From positions 767,356-831,355 of the forward strand of contig CM035358.1 of the NCBI GenBank assembly GCA_020137815.1: a stretch of 64,000 bases of DNA, in the 5' to 3' direction. This DNA is from Hormiphora californensis. Taxonomy: Eukaryota > Ctenophora > Tentaculata > Cydippida > Pleurobrachiidae. The stretch's first letter is position 1. Each line of letters starts with the position of its first letter. The notes beneath the pieces were generated by a model. It did no database searches. It was given only the letters and a program-made list of their open reading frames with translations, and was not told the DNA's origin. This document shows positions 57,388 to 64,000 of this stretch, piece after piece. A program made the translations under genes and the position numbers.

Positions 57388-59004
57388 CTTTCACAGTTCC
57401 AGTACCCCTGCTGCCCCGTGCAGTATTCTTCCACCCACTCTCAGATGATACAGACTATAGTTTTCCATGTTACCAGTTTTCAAAACATTTAGCAGCAGCT
57501 TAATGGATTGACTAATTTATTAATTAATTGGTTAGTTAATTGGCATGCTGCCTGCGGTCGGGACTTTGTGATTTGCGTTTTCCCGTAACAACTGTTTTTA
57601 GAGTTTGTATTTTTCACCAGCTAATGAAGTAAAACCCAAGCAACAATAGCCCTCACTTGGGCGTTGTGATATTTCTTACGAAACCCCAATTGTTGCTTGG
57701 GTTTTCCATTAAAGTAGGATACATCACCAGAGACAAGAGAGAAAAAGTATTCAGAGCAATTAATGTAAGTCTACTGGGTAGACTGTACCCTTAAAATTTT
57801 CATACTTTAACTTGTCACGTAACAGACACTTTCCCTAATATTTTTCATACTTTAACTTGTCACGTGACAGACACTTTCCCTATTATTTTTCATGGACCCT
57901 CAGTTAATTTTTAAGGGAGCTTTAAATCTCATCCAATTTAGTAGATTAGCTAACGAAAGCTTTAATGTTTAGAACCTTATTATCAACAGATTTAGGTGCT
58001 ATTTATATAACAAAGACAAGATAATAATTGGGATTTTTTGAAAAGAGTTTAAAGTATTGTTAGCTTCTACTATTGGATGACCACAGTTAGTTTTAGTTAG
58101 TGTGAGTGAGATGTGTTATTGATCTGTCTGTGTGTTTGTCTGTGTGTTACAGATTAGTTTCACTTATTTGTCTGTTGGCCGTCACCCAAAGATAAACACT
58201 TTTTGGGTGGCTAATACGACATGTTTTTTTGTTAATTAATGTTTTATTTTTTGTTTGTCTGTGTGTGTGATAAATGAATGATATATATCGATTGATAACT
58301 AAAAACAAAGTAAACAACTTTGGTTATCATTCGACAATTAGATTCAGTTTTGTTGATATATATTGTGAGAGTATATCTTGTTAAGTTATTGCGCTGTATT
58401 AATTGACCATTTGATCTGTACACTGAAAACTCGACTTGTTTTGAAGTATTACATAACTTGGGTACAGGGTACAAGCACATTATTTTGCTACTTTGGAAAA
58501 CTAAAGCTTTGCTTTTTAAGCAGTTCGCAGAATCCCAAATGATGGAAAGTGCAATCCAAGAAACTAGACGATATCTGTACAGCGTGATGCCAGCTAAAAT
58601 GCAATAACTGTGGTTTTTAGCACGACCAATTCAAAAGATGAAATTATTGCCCATGTGCAGACCACATGATGTTATTGTATTGTACCCGGTACCCAACAAT
58701 TTTCAAACACTGGAAATACTTTCTCTGATCAAAACCACAAAAAGATGAAAGGTTTTCCCCATCAAATCACACTTTTCCAATCGTCCAACCATCACTCTGA
58801 TCATCATGCAGCTATAAGTATACATAACAATATCTCACTCACTCTCTCTCACTCTTTCATCATCTGATTATGGCTCTCATTTCACCCCCGCTGCACTTTA
58901 TAAACCCCTGCTGCTCCTTTCTCCCATGTCTATTCTCTCTATTGTCCGCTCGATTTGATTGCCTCTCTCCAGTTCTCCCTCCCACACATGTGCGTTCTAC
59001 TTAG
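57388..59004. other. Intergenic stretch, no gene seen
   Basis: Holds the oxidase 3' flank, a small TIR element (57630-57706: AAAACCCAAGCAACAAT facing ATTGTTGCTTGGGTTTT), and a duplicated block at about 57800-57890 (CATACTTTAACTTGTCACGT, ACAGACACTTTCCCTA). Confidence 0.5.
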
Positions 59005-60486
59005 TTAACTGCACAATGTCGAAAGACGGGCTGTATTTCGAAATCCTGAGTATACGAAGGGTGATGGCCGGCCCTTGAAAGATGCTCCTGCCTTCTTTTT
59101 GCTTTTCGTTTCAGCCAGGTTGTATGCGTTGGGTCCGGGTGTGTTTTCCGTCCTTCTCGCACGGGGTCTACCCGTCATCTTGAACATGGGTGTGTTAGGT
59201 TTCTTGGCCAGGTTGTACGCCCCTGGTCCTGGGTACCCGTTATCATCTCTCCGGGGCGGTTTAGATGCCAGGGAAAACTCGGGGGTGTGGCCTTTAGCTT
59301 TCTCGGGTCGGTAGGTATTTGGTGCTGGCACCTTACAAACTGGGTCCTTTAGCCGGGCAGCAATGCTCACTTTAGGGGCACTGTTCTTTGAGAATGGTGT
59401 TGGAGCCTGGAACTGGTGAGGTGCAGGTATATCCTTAGAGATGGAGTGTTCAACGTAGTTCAGAATGGTAGGGAAGGCTGGCTTACCCTTGGACCCGAAA
59501 CTGTATGCCTTCTTGGCTGGTGGATCAGCATCTGTTTTGTAGTTTGACGGTCCTGGCTCCCCCAGGTCCGTTGGTGTGATGTTCCTAGGGCCCATTGACT
59601 GTTTTACAACAGTGGGCTTGTCTGAGAACCGTGGGTTGTAACTCCCCGGAGCAGGGGCACGTCTGTTGCTGGCCGGCCACGCAGGTACCTTACCTTCCCG
59701 TGAGATATGGAATTTCTGTCGCCAGGCAACGCTTTTGGAGACTCCCTTACCCACGGTGGTTCCTATATCATACGCTGGTCCAGGACTGTCCTCCACATTA
59801 GCCTTTCTGAAGGGTGTGTAGCCCACATTCCAACCGAAGAACCGAGGCAGGGTGATGTTAGTCGAACTGCATAACTCGTTATCTAACTTGGACGCCAGGG
59901 TACTGTGTGGTCCACGGATGGACTCAGGGGGTTCATACCCAGCTGGTCCGGGTCCAGCGGTGTCACTGGAAAGAGGCACAGGAACCCCAATTGTGAAGCT
60001 CTTGGACCTCTCATCAGGGGCAATGTAAGTTGGCCCCGGGGCGTCCTTGCCAACCGTTGTCAGGGATGTAGGAGGACGGTGTCCAATGCTAAACTTCTGG
60101 GAAAGTTGCCCAGTGTTTCCATACTTCACATTGTAACTGTTGGGTCCCATAGAGGGAGTTACATGGACATCGTGTCTAGGACCAAGGGGCCATGTTTTGC
60201 CCTGTTGTTTCAGGGTAAAGGTTTTCTTGTCCCACACCATGTCAGTCCCTGTACCGTACCGTGATGGTGGGGGTCCTACAGGTACTGGAATATCCTTAGG
60301 TTTCCCCACTATACTCCACTCCCCAGCTGCTGATTTGGGTTTCCCGCCCGATACGTAGTCGGAGGGACCTGGCATTGCCCGGGCATGGTTGGTCAGGAAT
60401 TGCTTCTCTTCAGACTCGGGGATGTATTCTCCCATAGGACCGCGGAGAAATACTGTCCCGGTGGGCTTTTTGATTGTCGATGACAT
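59005..60486 (-). CDS. Sperm-tail PG-rich (SHIPPO) repeat protein, ODF3/CIMAP-like
   Basis: A single open frame of 493 residues with about ten evenly spaced PGPxxY-type repeats: PGPSDYVSG, PGPTYIAP, PGPAGYEPPE, SPGPAYDIG, PGSYNPRF, PGPSNYKTD, PAPHQFQ, PAPNTYRPE, PGPGAYNLA, PGPNAYNLA. Between them come the F(S/T)xGxRxK-like segments typical of SHIPPO repeats (FSIGHRPP, FTIGVPVP, FSLASKPPRR, FKMTGRPRARR). Family members associate with microtubules of sperm flagella and motile cilia, some inside axonemal doublets. It is basic, rich in Pro and Gly, with no membrane helix or signal peptide. It is longer than vertebrate ODF3 (about 250 residues), so it may be an expanded paralogue. No intron is evident. 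Confidence 0.92.
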   Translation of the reverse strand: MSSTIKKPTGTVFLRGPMGEYIPESEEKQFLTNHARAMPGPSDYVSGGKPKSAAGEWSIVGKPKDIPVPVGPPPSRYGTGTDMVWDKKTFTLKQQGKTWPLGPRHDVHVTPSMGPNSYNVKYGNTGQLSQKFSIGHRPPTSLTTVGKDAPGPTYIAPDERSKSFTIGVPVPLSSDTAGPGPAGYEPPESIRGPHSTLASKLDNELCSSTNITLPRFFGWNVGYTPFRKANVEDSPGPAYDIGTTVGKGVSKSVAWRQKFHISREGKVPAWPASNRRAPAPGSYNPRFSDKPTVVKQSMGPRNITPTDLGEPGPSNYKTDADPPAKKAYSFGSKGKPAFPTILNYVEHSISKDIPAPHQFQAPTPFSKNSAPKVSIAARLKDPVCKVPAPNTYRPEKAKGHTPEFSLASKPPRRDDNGYPGPGAYNLAKKPNTPMFKMTGRPRARRTENTPGPNAYNLAETKSKKKAGASFKGRPSPFVYSGFRNTARLSTLCS

Positions 60487-62387
60487 GGTTCCAAACTCTA
60501 GAAAGAGAGATTTGTTAATTTTCTTCAGTTTTATTAATTCTATCGGTGATCTGACAAGGATGGCGGCAAGAGTTGACGTAAGACGTTATGTAATGTTTTT
60601 TACTCGGGTAAGAGATGTCGCGTCTAAGGTAATTTAATAACCATCAAAATCTAGCACAGACAATCTGTCATATATGGTGTCAGAAATACTACATGTTAAT
60701 CCTCCCGGGTGGGTTCAGTAGTTATAGAAGTTCAGAAAACTAGGAAAGCTTGTCTAGTTGAATTACAAACTGTAAATCTGTACCAGCAATACTAGATAGC
60801 TTAGTAACAGGAATCAAATAAACAACAAACAACCATTAAACGGTTAAACTGATGATTAATCCAAGTGAGATTTTGATTGTCGTACACTGAAAATCTCGAT
60901 AGTCTATTGCTCAGCTCGACTATCTCGCTTAGCAAGCACTCGGATTGTAAAACTTTGCTGCGGTAACTTGCAGAAAGGAAGATAGAGAGAGGAAGTGATA
61001 GAAAGATAGAGAGAGTTAGAGAGAAAGTGATAGAAAGATAGAGGGAGAGAGAGAAAGTGATAGAAAGATAGAGGAAAGATACATGAGATTGAGAAAAGCA
61101 GAGTTGGATAAATCATTCTTGCTTGTTATATATGTGTTCCTGTGAAAAATGCACATGCAACAGCTCAGATACCGTGTCAAGACAAGGCCGCCATTGAGCA
61201 GAGTCATGCGTTTCAAGATTTGAACAGAACAACATAAAGCCATCCTTAGGTGCAAAAAGAATGTATAGTACAGCACATGAGCTCTGAATGCATCATGTAT
61301 TACCCTTCTACTCATTACGATCATGATTGCAAGCACCTCCCTATAATATTCCTGCGTAGTGACTCTTTCTCTCTTTGATCTTATCCGATCTACCTGATCC
61401 AAGACATATCCAGCCTATAGTATGCTTCTTGAAGCATGCACTATGCAAAAAGGGACCATGCAGCAAGACGACGAGAAATTTAACGGTAGTGTGTCGTGTC
61501 CCTGCTCTGTTTATACTATGACGTTCTTGTTTCTGCAGAATAAAAAAATAGACCTTTGCACAGAATTTGGGTTTTCATGGCGTATGCTGTTCCAGATCGA
61601 TACACAATTCTAAGATATGACAAACCTTTGAGCGAGAGAATATCACGTCAACAAGCAGGCATTGATTGGCTTGTTGTCTTTAAACTTGCATGGTCGCTTT
61701 TGATAAACACTGCAGCAAGCAAAATCATGGATGAAGGAAATGTCAAATGAGAGCTGCTGAGAAATGGAAATGGAGTGAAGGATGAGAGCAATACTAATGC
61801 TGGTAACTACGAAAATGGGTTGAAACACTATCTTACCCAATTTTCTCTCTCACTCTCCCTCTCACTATCTCTCTCCCTCTACCTACATTCCAAAAGAGAT
61901 ACTTCTTCTCTAACGAAATAACGCCGGCTACCGCGGACTCAGTGAACCATGCACTGGCGCAATGCTACGATCATTTTAACTCTCTCTCCCCTCCCTCTCT
62001 CTCTCTCCCCTCCCTCTCCATTTCTCACTCTCCTTCTCTCTCTCTATCTCTCTATCCTTCTCGTTCTTCTGTTATTTCAATATCATCTCAACAAGTTAAA
62101 CACCGCCAGGTAGTAGGTATTGCAGTGCACTTCTCGTAGTAGCAGTGCAGTATGTGAAAATAGAACTATACGGTACTTTCTCTGTCTATCTCACCCGGCC
62201 TCTCTTTCTTTCTCTATCTATCTCACAAATATCTTTCTTTCTCTCTCTCTCCCACTCTTCACGAGCATCTGCCCGTCAATCACTACTACCGGGAGGCCAA
62301 TCCATTTAATCGGAGATTGGTGAGAGAGAGAGAGAGAGTGAGAGAGAGAGAGAGAGAGAGAGAACGAGAGAGAGAACGAGAGTGAGT

Positions 62388-62433
<46 letters not shown>

Positions 62434-62867
62434 AGAGCAGAGAGAAAGTGCTTAAAGTGCATGCATTGTATTGAGCGGTTACGTGCTCTCTGTCAATCAA
62501 TTAAAATTTAGTTCCAAGGTGAAATTAGTAGATGATAAATGCCATCAATTTCAACCTCAAAAAAACTTTATTTCTTGTAATATTCTGTTGAACTACTGCA
62601 GAAATCATACAAGATAAGATAACGACCATAAAGTAATTGCATTTTGCTATTCTCTGCAGATATATTCTGCCATGTCTAATTAGCGTAATTAAAGAGAGAA
62701 TCAGGGAGAGAGAAATGAACAGAGAAAAGATTGATAACATGGTCTTCTGATATCTCTTACAATACTCTTGAAGTGTGGTCTCATTTGTCTTATTGAATTC
62801 GAAAAAGAACCCAATAAAAGCACCGATATTTTATTTTTAGTTAGTTGCCCAATTTCTCAAATTGTAG
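60487..62867. other. Gene-free stretch with CT-rich DNA
   Basis: Upstream flank of the SHIPPO gene, GATAGAAA/GAGAGAAAGT repeats at 60975-61075 and CT-rich tracts at 61840-61885 and 61980-62055. A small open frame at 61577-61750 (MAYAVPDRYTILRYDKPLSE) lacks supporting context. Confidence 0.4.
62320..62428. repeat. (GA)n microsatellite
   Basis: GA array with GAGTGAGAG and GAACGAGAG interruptions. Confidence 0.9.
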
Positions 62868-62978
62868 TTCCAGCCTGATGATGTTTCCATGTCCAGAGAT
62901 GCATGTGAGGAGCTAGTGTTCGGAGATGGAAATTTGTCTGATAAGTACCGACCCAATTATTATACTGTATGCATGCAG
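62868..62978 (+). CDS. Candidate exon of an unrecognised gene
   Basis: Acceptor AAATTGTAG and possible donor ATGCAG-GTTAGC bound a 111-base frame reading FQPDDVSMSRDACEELVFGD then GNLSDKYRPNYYTVCMQ. The composition looks coding. No partner exons were found in the window; it could belong to a gene running off the right edge. From here to 64000 I see no other gene, only a short hairpin near 63612-63690 (GGTCTGAAAGAG against CTCTTTCAGACC). Confidence 0.25.
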
Positions 62979-64000
62979 GTTAGCCGTGTTTGAACAGGAT
63001 CTGCGGGTCTCCGTGTTTGGATTCTAAAGGATCTTTATAATCCAAAGGCGGAGGCTGCAGAGATCCGATTCCGCCTTCATTTCTTCACTCTTCAGTAATA
63101 TAATCGTGTTTACGGGAGATGGCCGAGGGGGGTGGGTGCATTATCTTATTAGTAATTAGAATAGACAGGAAATCATGCACCCCATCATATGATCAGCTAT
63201 TTACTGTCTATTTGTATGATCTCAGTCTCTTCATTCCTCTCTCTCTTTACCATCATGTCCCCTCCTCTCATCCTCTCGTTCCACTCTCCCCCTTCCTCCC
63301 CGGCTGTACCCGATTATGTGATCTGACCTCTTTTCATATTTTCAGATCATTTTCCCAAGTTATTATAATGGCTCGCGGATGTCGTTTGACAAAGACTAAA
63401 ATCCCACCGTTTAGAGCTAAACGTGTGATTGGGGGAGGCCGCGATTCTCCCTCACTCTTTCTCTCTCTCTCTCTCTCTCTCCTACAGCCTACTTCCTAGG
63501 AAGTGTCGCGTCGCAGCCACCTCCCACCTCCTCAAATAGGAGCTTGATCTTCACATAGAAAGGTCAGTTGGGAGAATTGGTCCCATCACACTAGTATAGT
63601 CTCCCACTAGGGATCAGAATAGCTGGTCTGAAAGAGTTATGAGACTGGGACTCCCGGTCTCATGTACCTCTTTCAGACCAGCTATCCTGACCCGTTTACA
63701 AACATGTTAACATACATGTATAATATACATTGTATATGTACGGTCTTCTATCAAGTTTGCTTGAGTTAATATTATGAGAAACATGGTCGTCTAGACAGTA
63801 TACATCTTAACAGCTGATCCCCTTCACTACACGAACAATATTGACCACCCCTGGATCAGAGCGATATATAGATAATCGACCCCAGCTATAATTTCATTGT
63901 GTCGTTGTCACGAATCTTGCACTGACCACGACACATGTCTCTGCATGTATCACTTTTGCAATACCATTGTACCACACCTAATTATAGCAACATGAGCTGC

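Noticed and set aside
61016-61402. Minus-strand open frame starting MDQVDRIRSKRERVTTQEYY
   Set aside because: The N-terminal part looks coding, but it runs into GA repeat, lacks splice partners and recognisable motifs; too weak to call.
61556-61750. Small + strand open frame reading SERISRQQAGIDWLVVFKLA
   Set aside because: No supporting exon structure, neighbours or family; length is within chance.
63119-63499. Plus-strand open frames including MARGCRLTKTKIPPFRAKRV
   Set aside because: The frame runs into CT repeat with no donor, and the surrounding sequence gives no partner exon.

Overview
This window is animal nuclear DNA. Genes are split by short GT-AG introns and encode clearly metazoan products: a two-pore K+ channel, two seven-helix receptors, an EF-hand NADPH oxidase and a sperm-tail PG-rich repeat protein. 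Intergenic and intronic DNA is full of long (GA)n/(CT)n tracts, minisatellites, fold-back elements and one truncated LINE. I cannot name the species from sequence alone; an invertebrate, possibly non-bilaterian, fits.

Layout. 0.4-3.1 kb: a K2P potassium channel (+, four exons) with a very long cytoplasmic M2-M3 loop. 3.5-7.5 kb: a ten-exon gene on the minus strand of uncertain family, with a complete three-exon type I membrane protein gene (4845-5804, +) nested in its sixth intron. 7.5-16.2 kb: mobile and repetitive DNA, including a 1.2 kb fold-back element, a 1.4 kb fold-back with TTAA ends, small TIR elements and a 162 bp sequence able to fold into a four-way cloverleaf. 16.3-18.1 kb: a four-exon divergent seven-helix receptor (+). 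18.9-31.3 kb: mostly repeats, with scattered short exons on the + strand, several of which look like alternative 5' exons of the oxidase. 33.7-34.8 kb: an intronless class A GPCR (-).

37.3-57.4 kb: an NADPH oxidase 5 (NOX5-like) gene (+), for which I could place 23 exons. It holds three consecutive copies of an EF-hand-pair module, each split by an intron at the same place, ahead of the usual EF3, six-helix heme core and FAD/NADPH domain. Its introns contain a 5'-truncated LINE with a 13 bp target duplication, a block of apparently low-quality sequence where the last EF-hand exon should be, and a second TTAA fold-back element. 59.0-60.5 kb: an intronless SHIPPO/STPGR (ODF3-like) protein (-). 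The last 3.5 kb has only one weak exon candidate.

The genes do not form an operon or an obvious pathway. The main biological interest is the oxidase locus (multiplied Ca2+-sensing module, a possible array of alternative first exons), the nested opposite-strand gene, and the structured repeats.
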